Shown here piece by piece: positions 1 through 10,040 of a stretch of DNA of 64,000 nucleotides (position 1 is its first letter; each line of letters opens with the position of its first letter). The position numbers were made by a program, and so were the translations under genes. The DNA is from Gliomastix tumulicola (Eukaryota; Ascomycota; Sordariomycetes; Hypocreales; Bionectriaceae). The stretch covers positions 496,001 through 560,000 of the forward strand of contig BCHX01000004.1 in the NCBI GenBank assembly GCA_001599755.1, written 5' to 3'. Under the pieces are notes generated by a model. It saw nothing but the letters and a program-made list of their open reading frames with translations, ran no database searches and was not told where the DNA came from.

Positions 1-1500
1 TTTTACTCCTCCAGCCAATTCTTCCAGGACTGGCGCTACGCCATCGCCAAGGAGTTCACCACCTCCACAGGCGAACCGTTCCCCTACGCCGCCAACGGCA
101 AGCAGGAATGGGGTGATGAGCTCAGCAAAGTCACCTTCGGAGACGGCAACAGTCCCCCCCATGACGGCTGCATCAGCGCCGACGGGAAATACATGGCCAT
201 CGCCACGGACAAGGACATCCACGTCGTCAACACGGAGACGCTGAACGTCATCGCCGTGCTGCGCGGCCACGTCTCCAGGGTATCCTCGGTCGCGTTCAAG
301 CCCGACGACAGCAATACGCTCGTATCGAGTGAGGAGGGCGACTACGGGCGGGTTGAGTTCCCCGTGGTGCCGACCATCTACATCTGGGATGTCGCGTCTC
401 AGGCGCAGCGGCCTCGGGATATCGCTGCTGCTGATGTGCTCAAGGGCGTGAGCGCCGCGGCGGCGAGGACGGCTGCAGAGAAATTCAAGGAGCTGGGCGT
501 AGATCTGGGCGACGAGGAAACGAATGAGCTTGAGGAGGGGCTCATTCCGGTCGTCGGCCGCGTCGCACGGAAGCAGGGCGCGGTGGGCATACCGCGTCTA
601 CACGGCAGACTGACGACGAACTTCCAGTCCGAGATATTCAGCCCGTCCGGAGCATGGATGGTCTACCTCCCTGGCAAGCGGCCACGCTCCAACGAGACGG
701 ACACCTGGAACATGGCGATATGCTCGACTCGGGACTCATACAGCACCAAGCTCACCCTCGAGGGCCACACGGACGCCATCATGTGGACGGGCTGGAGCCC
801 AGACGAGTCCCTCTTCGCGAGCGTCGCATGGGACAAGTCTGTCCGCATCTGGGACGCCGTCACAGGAGTAGAGAAGTACAAGTTCAGCACGGACGGCCAG
901 AACTGGACAGGCGGCTTCAGCAAGGACTCGAGGTTCTTCGCGTCGACGTGCGGCAAGGGCACGCTGCAGGTGAACGACCTGTCCGACGGGTCGACCAAGT
1001 GGTCCGTCAAGATCGAGGAGTCCTCCCAGTGGAAGCGTGCGCTCGACTGGCATCCGGACGGGAAGATCCTCGCCGTCGGCGGCGATGACACGGGCGATTT
1101 GTTGCTCTTGGACGTGGAGAAGCAGGAGGTGGTGCAGAAGCGCGCCCTGTCGCCGGACGCGAGCAATCTGGATGACGCACGAGCTAGAGTGTTCAAGCGG
1201 TGGGTGGGAATAAAGGAGGTCAAGTTTGTAAAGGACGGGAGCATGCTCATCGCGTGGATCGCTGGCGACAGCAGCGCCGAGGTCTTCGATCTCAAGAGAG
1301 AGGTGAAGTGGCGATTTGCTCGAGGCGGGACAGACGACGGGCCGAAAAGTCATGAGTGGAGGGACGAGGACGGCAAAGTCACGAGCAAGGGAGGTACCGG
1401 CGTGCTCTTCTGGGAGACAGCAGGGGAGGGCGAGGGACTTTTGAAGCTGGCGAGTATCGATTTTGACGGAGTGAGGATTTGGACTGTCAGCTCGACATAG
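1..1500 (+). CDS. WD40-repeat protein, 3' part of the gene
   Basis: The reading frame is already open at base 1 and runs to a TAG at 1498-1500, giving 499 residues of C-terminal protein; the true start lies to the left of the window. Several WD40-type blades can be seen. One begins VLRGHVSRVSSVAF and ends YIWDV, a second runs from TLEGHTDAI to SVRIWDA, a third holds the WHPDGKILAVGG core, and the chain ends GVRIWTVSS. About 100 residues between the first two blades are non-repetitive and charged, so the propeller is interrupted or degenerate. WD40 propellers are protein-interaction scaffolds; nothing here points to a particular complex. No intron is visible in the part shown. It could also be the tail of a larger NACHT- or kinase-WD40 protein, which the missing N-terminus would decide. 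Confidence 0.85.
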   Translation, partial: FYSSSQFFQDWRYAIAKEFTTSTGEPFPYAANGKQEWGDELSKVTFGDGNSPPHDGCISADGKYMAIATDKDIHVVNTETLNVIAVLRGHVSRVSSVAFKPDDSNTLVSSEEGDYGRVEFPVVPTIYIWDVASQAQRPRDIAAADVLKGVSAAAARTAAEKFKELGVDLGDEETNELEEGLIPVVGRVARKQGAVGIPRLHGRLTTNFQSEIFSPSGAWMVYLPGKRPRSNETDTWNMAICSTRDSYSTKLTLEGHTDAIMWTGWSPDESLFASVAWDKSVRIWDAVTGVEKYKFSTDGQNWTGGFSKDSRFFASTCGKGTLQVNDLSDGSTKWSVKIEESSQWKRALDWHPDGKILAVGGDDTGDLLLLDVEKQEVVQKRALSPDASNLDDARARVFKRWVGIKEVKFVKDGSMLIAWIAGDSSAEVFDLKREVKWRFARGGTDDGPKSHEWRDEDGKVTSKGGTGVLFWETAGEGEGLLKLASIDFDGVRIWTVSST

Positions 1501-2305
1501 CTACGCTCCATACTAGCTTTACTTGAAGACAATCCGTCATCCCAAAGCCAGGACAGCTCACAATGGGACAAAAACGGGAGATTCGTGATGAGATCGCCAG
1601 AGCTAGAGGTACCTGCCGCCGCCTTGAGACGCTAGCACAGCGAAGGTCCTTCTAAACCCATGCTTACCTAGTGTGCCATCTAGCGGCGTAGCCATGCATC
1701 AGCGTAGCCAATGGCTTTGTCCTGTAAACGAACACTCCAATCATGCTAAAGTGGAATCGAGCGGCGCGGCCATTGACGTCCGCAAGTGCTCCGAGGATAA
1801 AAGACGAGGCAAGACGCCGTCTATTTGGCATAAATCCTGTCTTATGATTTTCTCCGTGCACGTGGTCCTTTGTACGAACAACCCAATCATGTTGAAACGG
1901 GATGAATTTGATCTTCCCAAATGGAGAGACGATGATGCTGATCTCCGGTCCTCCATCCCAGTATGTCAATTACTGGAGAACGAAACCATGACGCTACACT
2001 ACACCGCCAAGTAAAGAAGGTCTGCTCTCAGTCAGTTCAGAGACTTCTTTCTGTGCCGTGCCGTGTCTTTACGCTCCCCTGGCAATAGCAGTGGTCGTAA
2101 TCCCCCAGGAATGTTCTTAATAGGGGTTGTGCACGCCGAAGGAAGACCTACCATGAGTACGAACAAGTATATAAAGCCTGGTGAATCTCCCCATCGAGTA
2201 GAGCACACGAAGCTTGAACTCCTATTCTCAACCCATCTGTCCATCCATCCCACATCTCTCCCTTCTTTTCTACTGCCTCTACCAACAGGAATTACTCCCG
2301 CCAAC
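1501..2305. other. Intergenic region
   Basis: This stretch holds the 3' flank of the WD40 gene and the promoter of the small secreted protein gene. No convincing ORF is present; the open frames over 1664-2014 show no recognisable domain. Two similar stretches of about 40 bases occur in direct orientation near 1720-1760 and 1867-1905, both containing a CCAATCATG core. A TATA-like element lies at 2168-2175. Confidence 0.5.
2168..2175 (+). promoter_or_regulatory. TATA-box-like element of the small secreted protein gene
   Basis: The octamer TATATAAA lies about 130 bp upstream of the ATG at 2306, followed by a pyrimidine-rich leader (about 2218-2280) as is common in strongly expressed fungal genes. 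The position is reasonable for a transcription start some tens of bases downstream. This is inferred from sequence alone. Confidence 0.5.
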
Positions 2306-2791
2306 ATGAAGTTCAACTCCTTCAACCTCATGGCCGTCCTCGTGGCCCTCCCCGCCGCCGTCCAGGCTTGCGACTTGAGGCTCGAGTGGGTTTCCAACTG
2401 GAGCGAGGCTGCCCTCCGCCGATACCGCGTCACCCTCATCACTACCCCTCAAGACGACAGTCAGCTTGGCATCTTCTGCGACCAGCTTGGGCAGACTTCC
2501 GTCATGGCGAGCAACGTCCAATGCTTTTGGGAGGACGGAAGATTTCTCGCCGACTCCAGTTTCCAAGAGGGCTCCGTTGGTCACGGGTATGTCTGCTCCC
2601 GTCGCCTAACCCCCCTCCCCTTTCCCTCCCCTTACCACTGTCTGCCTACCCGCGTGTATGAGGAGTGCTAATGATACGGGCGCGCCTCCTTTGCCCACCG
2701 CTGCTGCTATAGCCAATATCTCTGGGCTTTCGAGGAAGCTGCTCGTCGCTATTCGGACATTAGCGGATGCGGGTGGTCCGCTAATCTTTGA
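2306..2791 (+). CDS. Small secreted cysteine-containing protein, effector-like
   Basis: Two exons, 2306-2586 and 2713-2791, encode 119 residues. The intron has a GTATGT donor, a GCTAATG branch site near 2667 and a CTATAG acceptor. The ATG at 2306 starts a clear signal peptide (hydrophobic core FNLMAVLVALPAAV, likely cleavage after AVQA at residue 21). The mature chain of about 98 residues has four cysteines (22, 58, 73, 113), enough for two disulfides, and is rich in Trp, Arg and acidic residues. Reading through the intron would give a different, pyrimidine-coded tail, so the spliced form is preferred. I do not recognise a family. Small size, a signal peptide and paired cysteines fit secreted effector-like or surface proteins of plant- or insect-associated fungi, but function is not shown. 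Confidence 0.72.
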
Positions 2792-3584
2792 TGCTGCTCC
2801 GGAGAAGGGGGGTCCTCTATACTAAGGCCGATTTGTTCAGCTCAATAAATACACATCTTTCCGACCTAGTCAAGTCAGGTTTATTTTCAGTGAAGACTCA
2901 CATTAAGATAGAAGAGTGCTACGCCAAGTACATTGGGAGATCTGGCGAGGAGATCGCCCCAATCCAATGAGTAAGCTGAGAAATGTATACGGTTCAAACG
3001 TGTCAAGGATTTCCTATGCTGTGTCCTCACAGTGAGAGGCAGGGGTCAATCGAAGGTCGTGTAGATGGTTGTTCCTCCTAGATTTCCATTTATTGTGTAT
3101 CGGTTGCGTTTTATTGAGTGATGAAACGAACTGTCGAGACGGCTCATTCACCATTACTAGCATCCTTTCATAGACTTAGGCTTGAATCATGCGAGGACCT
3201 AAGCGATGGCTTCTCAGCCCTTGAATTGTATTGGAATGTTTCTTTTTGCCTAGTTCCTCATCAGAAGAGTTGGTCACCACATACCTCGTTCGATAAGCAA
3301 GCGGTCTGTTCGATGCTAGAAAAACAGTCCCTAGTCCTGTGAAGGCCATTCGTCTTCGGACTTTCCCAGATTGAACACTGAAGGGCCTAACACGAGTGAC
3401 CACTGGAAGAAGGCATCTCTTCCATTAGATTGTAAAATAATAGGAATAATGTACAATATGACTGTACTGACACACGAAGGCTAAGCTACCTCCAAGTCGA
3501 AATAAAAGGGCCAGAAAGAAGTATCTAAAGAAAAGTCAGGGCATGACCCAAAGCCCCCTTTCGCTCCAAAGCCGTCTCCCTTAT
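2792..3584. other. Convergent intergenic spacer
   Basis: Both flanking genes end here, so this stretch should hold two 3' UTRs and transcription terminators. It is more AT-rich than its surroundings, notably around 2830-2900 and 3420-3470 (AATAATAGGAATAATG near 3436). I see no gene; the short ORFs present have no signal or domain. Confidence 0.5.
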
Positions 3585-4735
3585 TCAAGAGGTGTAGGTT
3601 ACACCGTACTCGGACTGACCAGAAATGGCCTTGATGAACTCGTCGGCAATGTGCTCGTCTAAACATCATCGTCAGTGACACCAAACCACCAAAAAATCCC
3701 GCTTCGGGCCAGGCCACCGCCCGGGCTGCAATCCATGAACTAAATAGGAGCGGGCAGGTACTTACGAATCTTGGGTGAAGCGTGAGTGTCATCATACCAG
3801 TAGTGGCTGTCAAGAGTCTCCTCAGATGTCTCGCAATCGAAAAAATCATCCGTGCAGAGTCGCCACGGGCTCGTCTTGTTAGCCGAGCCGTCAAGCCACG
3901 CCTCAGGCTCAGCATACATATCCAGCATCTTGCGACGGGCGTCAAACACGGTCAAGACGGCACCCGGCCAGCGGTCCTCGAGGAGCAGCTGGACGCGCGC
4001 GCCGTAGACGGACAGGCTGCTGACGGCAGCGGTGTACTCCTCAAGCTGGTGCTGCCAGCGCGTCGCGTTGACGTCGTCCTTGGTCGGCCAGCCAAACGTG
4101 GGCTCACGGCCGCCGAGATGCTCGGGCACGTACTGAGGCGTGCGCTCGAGCGGCAGCTGCGTGAAGAGGACGAAGCGGCGGCCACCCGTGGCGTACAGGC
4201 GGTCAAACACGTCAAACATGCACTCGGGGATATCAGCAATCGTCGTCCCCTCGGCGTTGGAATCGTCGAGAAATCCGAAGAGGCCGAGGTCGTTGGGCCC
4301 GACCCAGAGCGTGTAGACGGTGTTCTCGGCCGTGCGCGACTCGCCGCCCCAGATATCCGGGTGATCAAGCTCGGCGACGAAGGTGTCGATCTCGTAGTCG
4401 ACGACGCCGGGAAACACGACGGGCATGAACTCGACGGGGCGGCGGGCGACCATGGCCTGGGAGCACGAGGCACCGCCGACGGCGTAGTTGAAGCGCTTCA
4501 CGCCGAGCTTCTCGCTCACGAAGCCCGGCCAGGAGCGGCCGCCGCTTGCGGTCGGGACCTCGGCGAGGACGGTGCCGGCGGGAGGCAGTTCTCCGTTGTC
4601 GATGGTGTAGTTCAGACGGGCCTCGTCGGTGTAGCTGTCGCCGAAGGAGACGAGGTACTTGAAGTCGGACGGGGTGCAGGGGGAGGCGAGTACGAGAGGC
4701 ACTGCCGCGAGGAGAGCTGAGTGGAAGGTCTTCAT
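3585..4735 (-). CDS. Secreted GDSL/SGNH-family esterase (CE16-like)
   Basis: Exon 1 is 4735-3766 and exon 2 is 3658-3585 on the minus strand; the 107-bp intron has a GTAAGT donor and a TTTAG acceptor. The product has 347 residues. The ATG at 4735 is chosen over the upstream in-frame GTG because it begins a signal peptide (hydrophobic core ALLAAVPLVLA, cleavage near residue 18). The SGNH blocks are present in order: FGDSYTD with Ser34, the glycine-rich AVGGASC near residues 85-91, GPND with Asn148, and DDTH with Asp315 and His318. The family hydrolyses ester bonds; the layout and length resemble fungal CE16 acetylesterases acting on plant cell-wall sugars, but the substrate cannot be read from sequence. 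Splicing replaces the read-through tail by 24 residues ending VTYTS. It is divergent from the Zn2Cys6 gene to its right. Confidence 0.88.
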
Positions 4736-6134
4736 GGTGATTAAGTGAAGCGGGACGAGCTTTACAAACACGAAATGAAACCAAAAAAAAAAAAAAAAGA
4801 ACAAAGAAGATGCGAAAGAGGGTGAAGGGTTGTGAGAGACTGTAGATGAGTGGTGAGGAACATGAACCATATGTCAGGATATATGCTTACTCTTATATCT
4901 CACTCTTGTGTCTCAATTCCAAGCCATGGCAGGCTCGCGAACAGCGCTTTGGCGAAAAGGACGCGAAGTGCCGAGTGGCACAGACATGAAGCCATGCTGG
5001 CACTCGTCGTCTGATACCGTGCTATTTTGGTGCTTGCTTGGAGGACTAACGTCTTACCGTAAGTACCATAAGAGGAGTAACGGTGCCCGATCTTCTCCCC
5101 TTTCATTATCCCAGATTCGATTTCGGCCTTGCAGTTGGCTGCACAGCCGGTTCATGTATGGAGTGCGCAAGATTAGCTTCTGGGGCTGGCATGATTCGGA
5201 CGACGTCCCCTTCATCAATGAGATGACAGTCCGCTATTCTTAGAGCTGAGACTCGCTTAGGCATACCAAAGTGGCAGAATGGGAATTATGGGAACGGCAT
5301 TTTCCATGTTGAACACCCAGTTCTAGGTGTGATATGACCAGTTCATAGCGAGTGCGCCGGCCAATCACAGCCCTGGCCAGACCGAGGTTAAAGATCTGAC
5401 CACGGAGCGGCAGCCTGGGTACTAATTCCACGCCGCTTATGCTTATTCTTAATTTTATTCCAGCCAAGTCAACCCAAGAGTCGTAGAGTCGGCACTGATC
5501 GCCAGTGCAGTTCGGCATACGCGTCCACGTACGAGAAAGAGGACTGCCGAGGGTCCGTAAGACCGCAAAGCAGTTATTCATAGACCATCTTAACCTATCA
5601 CCACTGATTCCGCCATTTCCCTCCGCCTGCTTGGCTCCCACTTGCACCTCTTCAGCCCCTCGTCCACTAAGCCCTGAGTCCTTGACTCCTCTCCCCTTCC
5701 CAACACCACTCCACCATCCCCAGAAAACCGGTCAGGGATCTGGGGTCAAGAACACATCTGATTGGAGCGCGCACTTGATTTCCTCAATCGACCCCTGCGC
5801 CCATCTCTTGGCTCTCACTCAGAAACTTCACCTCCTCCCTCGGTTGTCACTTCATGTTCTCTCAGCCCACCCAGATCCCTCATGACAGGCCTTAGAAGTC
5901 TTACGCGTTGGCTTGGCTGCTGCAAATCTCTCCGTGTCTCGCTGGTGGGTCATGGCGGTGTGATTTAACCAAACGATCTCCGCCCCCTAATTCTATGCAG
6001 CACAAACCCAACCATAGGCCGGCGCACTCTCATTCCAATTGCACAATCATTTATTTCGCCCAAGGCTAGGGTATTTTGAGTACGACGAGGCTTGCATATT
6101 GCGTCTCTAATCAAGGAGAGGAGAAAGCCAGACG
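4736..6134. other. Divergent promoter region between the esterase and a Zn2Cys6 regulator
   Basis: About 1.4 kb separates two divergent start codons. A run of 16 A at about 4783-4798 lies just upstream of the esterase. ORFs up to about 135 codons occur on both strands at 5240-5970, but they lack ATG starts or recognisable domains and overlap each other, so I treat the stretch as non-coding. Confidence 0.45.
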
Positions 6135-7937
6135 ATGGGCGGCATACCGGGTTCATCCAAGGGCTGCAACACCTGCAGACGCCGGAAGAAGGGGGTGAGT
6201 GAATCGGACGAGTCAGAGCCCGTCCCCGACCACCTGTCTCATGCAGAGCTTATGCGGTGGCGCATGTGAGCCCTCACCCTTGGGTCGATTCCTCTTCCAA
6301 ACGGAGACGAGGCACATACGCCACGACCGGGCCACTCCCCCGTTGACACCATGCACGGTACAACGTTTAGCTGACACCCTCCGATCCTGATCTAGTGCGA
6401 TCAGCAGCGCCCAACCTGCGGGCAGTGCCTGAAGCTAGGCCTCACATGCGAAGGCTACCATCGCGACACAGTCTGGGTCAATGCCACTCCCGATACCACC
6501 TCCGGATCTGGCGGCAACGCGTCCAGAGCGCTCGCGCGGCAGCGTCGAGATGCCGGCACTGCTGGCAAGGTCAAAGTGACGCTAAAGGATGGCTTTGCAC
6601 GCTCTGCCTACAGGGAGAGGTACATGGGCCTCTTCTGGGACTACTACCTCCCCGACGGCCGGATGTTCCCGGACTCGTGCTCGCGATACATCGGTGGTTC
6701 ATGGCTGAACGACGTGCACCGCCTATTCCACGACGAGAACCAGCTGGCACTGCGCAAGGTCCTTCTCGCCCTTTCCTTGACGACTGTCGGCCTCAAGGAC
6801 GGCAAGCCGTGGATGGTGGAGAACGGCATCAAGCTGTATGGCAGCGGGCTGGCGACCCTGGCGCTGGAGATCGAGACACGGAACGGCCAGGTGGGCGAGG
6901 GAGCGCTGGCAACGTCCAAGATCCTGTCGATATACGAGGTAGGATTCGCCTTACAGGACGACCAGACCGAAACAGATGCCCCGACTAACCCTCTTGACAG
7001 ATCATGCACGGCAACACCATCGGCGAGCAGATCTCGCAGGCGAAGAAGTGGACCCTGCACCTAAACGGCGAGCTGGGGATGGTCAGATGTCGAGGGCCTC
7101 TGTTCTATGCGAAGGGGTTCGCACACAAGTTGTTTGTCGACGGCAGAAGCACACAGGCAGGTTTTTTCTCTTGCCACCTCACGAACAGACAGACCGTAGC
7201 CTAACATGCTCCAGGTTTCCGCATCGATGATGACGAGAACACGGTCCTTTCTAAGGGAGCCCGAGTGGCTCGAGGTCCCGTGGACGTACCACCCCAAAGA
7301 ACCCCGCGACTACATCGGGGACATCTTCACCGAGATCCCGACGCTCTTCGCCGAGACCGACGAGGTCATCGCCACCAAAGACCCCGTCCTCTTCGAGCTG
7401 CGACGCGAGGCCCTCATCCACCGCTGCCGCGAGATGGAGCGCGCCTGGGAGGCCTGGCAGCGCGGCTACGCACCGACGGCGTCACCTGTCATCACGCCCG
7501 ACACCCCCGCTGCGCACGTCTTTGAGCACCTCACCGCGGCCCACTGCATGATGGGCTTCTGGACCACGGGCTTTATCATCTATGCCGTGCTGGAGACGGC
7601 CTCGGGACCCGGAGAGCCGAGTGCCATGGCTGCTGAGCTGGGGGCAAAGTGGTGTGCCGCTAAGCTTGGCGAGATCCTGCCTAGCTTCATGATGCCGTGT
7701 GTTGGTCAGTATGGCATCCACGGCGCCATATTCCCGTGCGTCATGACGATGATGTACTTCGACGAGATGGGATACGGGCTGAACTGTCCTGAGGCGAGGC
7801 CGATACAGCACATCTTCACTATGGGGGAGAAGGGTGAGGTGGTAGAGCGGTTTGTCAGCACGCTGAGGTACAGGATGGCTGAGTTGGGCATCAAGTCGTT
7901 TCGGAGAGTGTTTGAGGAGAGTTATGCTTGCCAGTAG
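6135..7937 (+). CDS. Zn2Cys6 fungal transcription factor with Fungal_trans_2-like domain
   Basis: Four exons (6135-6194, 6396-6938, 7001-7156, 7215-7937) encode 493 residues. The N-terminus holds a complete Zn2Cys6 binuclear cluster with spacing C-x2-C-x6-C-x6-C-x2-C-x6-C (Cys 11, 14, 21, 28, 31, 38). Intron 1 (201 bp) falls exactly before Cys21. The rest is a helical, tryptophan-rich regulatory region with an FLREPEW..VPW motif, as in the Fungal_trans_2 group. Introns 1 and 2 have standard borders (GTGAGT; GTAGGA with branch GACTAAC). Intron 3 (7157-7214) has no usable GT donor in phase; a GC-AG intron with donor GCAGGT and branch CCTAACA restores a good fit to the family. Such proteins bind CGG-containing DNA in the nucleus. 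The target genes are unknown; the divergent esterase is one possibility. Confidence 0.87.
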
Positions 7938-8390
7938 GGGCTCTGTCAGCAGAATAGGCCGTCTACGCAAGAGTCTCCCTTGGCCTTTTTACAAACTTGA
8001 TGAACGGCGAGGCCTAGAGATATGGCGGATCTGCGGGCAAGGTCATCTTCTGCGTCATAGGACATGGAAGGAGGTGGGTCTATCATTGGTTTATTATGAG
8101 GCACCTCCGAGGCCGTGGCATCTATCTCTTGTCTGCCAACTAGAGGCCAGACCATGACGATCAGATACACAAGTACCGCGTTCTATAATAATCAGACATT
8201 TAGTGCCTCGCCGGCTCGTCTCAATCCCACTGACAGCTGATGATGCAGGGACAGCATAAGAAGCCAGGCTAGAAAACAAAATCGCGCCGCGCAAACAGAT
8301 CAACAATCCCTCCCCCGATATCGTCATCAATATCGTCTCATATGTTTCCTGCAAAGGCCAAACTCACGCCAACACGTCTCTCCCTCCCGT
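7938..8390. other. Convergent intergenic spacer
   Basis: A 453-bp spacer lies between the 3' ends of the Zn2Cys6 gene and the following minus-strand membrane protein gene. No ORF of note and no clear repeat is present; it should contain both 3' UTRs. Confidence 0.5.
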
Positions 8391-10040
8391 TCACGCCGAC
8401 ACCGAGGCATACTTGCGAATCTCAAAAAGGGCCACCTTGGTCAGCAAAGCCACGTCACCATAAACCCCAGCCATAAACTCCCCATCCCTCTGCGCAGCCT
8501 CGTAGAATCTCATGCGGATCTTCCCAGCAGTCTCTCTCAGACGCGGGATCGTCTCCAGGGCATCATAGGTGACCGTATCGAGCAGCCAGTCGTTGCTGTT
8601 GCGCGGCGATCCGGCAGTGATGCAGGCGACACGCATGTCGAACGAGTCCATGAGCCAGCGCATCGCGGTGTCGTGTCTGGCGCCGCTGACCCCGAGGGTC
8701 TCGTTGCAGGCCTTGGCCCAGAGGGTATCGATGCGGTCCATGACGCCCTGCATCTCCGCTGCCATGCGCTCGAGGGCGACCTCGTACCATTCGAGGCCCG
8801 TGGCCAGACCCTCGATACGCTCCAGCAGGATTGCCTGTCGTGTGGCGCGCGGCGTGAGCCATTTGGTCGGGTTGGTGTGCGCCATGTGATAGAGCGTCGC
8901 AGTAGTAAGACCGAGCTCCATCTCGGAATCGACATCGTGAAGCGTCGTCCACGCAGTCGACAGCGCAGACGAGAAGTTGGCGTGCTCTTGGTAGAGGATG
9001 TCCGTCAGGGCAAACTCGGTGCTCTTGAGGTGATTGCAGAGTTTGATATCCCGCTCAAGGTGGGCGTCGAGGTCACCCTCGGCCTCCTGCACATGAGCGA
9101 TGCTGTGCTCCCAGACCGGATAGTGAAGATGGCTGTTGCAGTCGAGCGCTGCACTAGCTTCAAGGATCGACTCGGATATGATTCCACGGTCTTTCTCGGT
9201 GACAGGCTGGAAGGTGAAATCGGGAGTACTGATAGGCGTCGGGAATCGATTGTGCGACAGGCCTCGAGATGCGGCCACAGTGGCAGCGAACCCGATCAGG
9301 GCGACGGTTGGGATTCCGACGAGTCCATAGAGGATGATCTTCCCGAAGCGAGTGCGCAGGTTGGGTTTGGAGTCCGCCTCGCGTTCTTCCGCAGGGGCGT
9401 CGACAGGATGAGCCTCAACATCGGAGTCATCATCGGTGAAGACGGGGCCGCTGAACCCGAGATCGCTGAGTTCGTCCTCCGAATCGTACATGGAACTGAA
9501 CTCAGCAGGCTCGGAGCGGTAGCCGTCGGAGCTGGTATAGTTGTTATCCTCATCATTGGTATTGGTGATGTTGCTGAGTCCGTCATTGCCCGTCCTGATA
9601 GCGACTCGTGGCACACCGAAACGGGTCGAAAACTCCAGCTCAGACTTGGTGTCGTCGTCAGAACTGAGGTCCTCGTCATCAGTGCCAAGGTAGAGCTCGT
9701 CGGAGCTGAAATCGAGGTTATCCAAGTCCGCCGCGACGAGGCCGTTGCGCTCTGGGTCTTCGCTGTCGTCGTCCAGAGCAGCCTCTTGACGGTTGTCGTC
9801 GGAGTGAACACTGTCACGCATGCTTCGATCGGCGCGTACAGCTTGGCGATCCGGTGACTCGGCGTTGTAGAGAGACGGCAAGAAGGCGATACCCTCGTTC
9901 AGGAGATAGTCAGCAGAGGCTTCATTGCGCGAGACTCGTCGGTGGTTGCGATTGCTGGCTCTGCGGCGGCTGCCCGGTGTGAAGTCATCGTGGTCCGGGC
10001 TATTAGAATATTCCAGAAATTCGTGCAGAGAGTCTCTCAT
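8391..10040 (-). CDS. Single-pass membrane protein with acidic N-terminal region, unknown family
   Basis: A single exon of 549 residues from the ATG at 10040; an in-frame CTG/GTG extension upstream to 10286 lacks an ATG and is not counted. Residues 1-230 are strongly acidic and Ser/Asp-rich, typical of disordered cytosolic tails, with a basic patch near residues 24-38. One clear membrane segment spans residues 235-257 (core LYGLVGIPTVALIGFAATVA), preceded by Arg/Lys. The remaining 290 residues have an N-glycosylation-like NFS and NET, four cysteines, and a mostly helical, amphipathic pattern. I do not recognise the family. It is the first of five neighbouring membrane-protein genes reaching to 19.7 kb, and resembles the 1021-residue protein at the other end in layout rather than in evident sequence. 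Function is unknown. Confidence 0.8.
   Translation of the reverse strand: MRDSLHEFLEYSNSPDHDDFTPGSRRRASNRNHRRVSRNEASADYLLNEGIAFLPSLYNAESPDRQAVRADRSMRDSVHSDDNRQEAALDDDSEDPERNGLVAADLDNLDFSSDELYLGTDDEDLSSDDDTKSELEFSTRFGVPRVAIRTGNDGLSNITNTNDEDNNYTSSDGYRSEPAEFSSMYDSEDELSDLGFSGPVFTDDDSDVEAHPVDAPAEEREADSKPNLRTRFGKIILYGLVGIPTVALIGFAATVAASRGLSHNRFPTPISTPDFTFQPVTEKDRGIISESILEASAALDCNSHLHYPVWEHSIAHVQEAEGDLDAHLERDIKLCNHLKSTEFALTDILYQEHANFSSALSTAWTTLHDVDSEMELGLTTATLYHMAHTNPTKWLTPRATRQAILLERIEGLATGLEWYEVALERMAAEMQGVMDRIDTLWAKACNETLGVSGARHDTAMRWLMDSFDMRVACITAGSPRNSNDWLLDTVTYDALETIPRLRETAGKIRMRFYEAAQRDGEFMAGVYGDVALLTKVALFEIRKYASVSA

Noticed and set aside
663..1353. Minus-strand frames of over 200 codons opposite the WD40 gene
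   Set aside because: They are shadows of the real plus-strand gene, whose frame shows WD40 motifs.
8673..9857. Plus-strand frame of 394 codons opposite the 549-residue membrane protein
   Set aside because: It is a mirror frame of codon-biased coding DNA; the minus-strand product has a clear membrane segment and acidic tail, whereas this one has no features.
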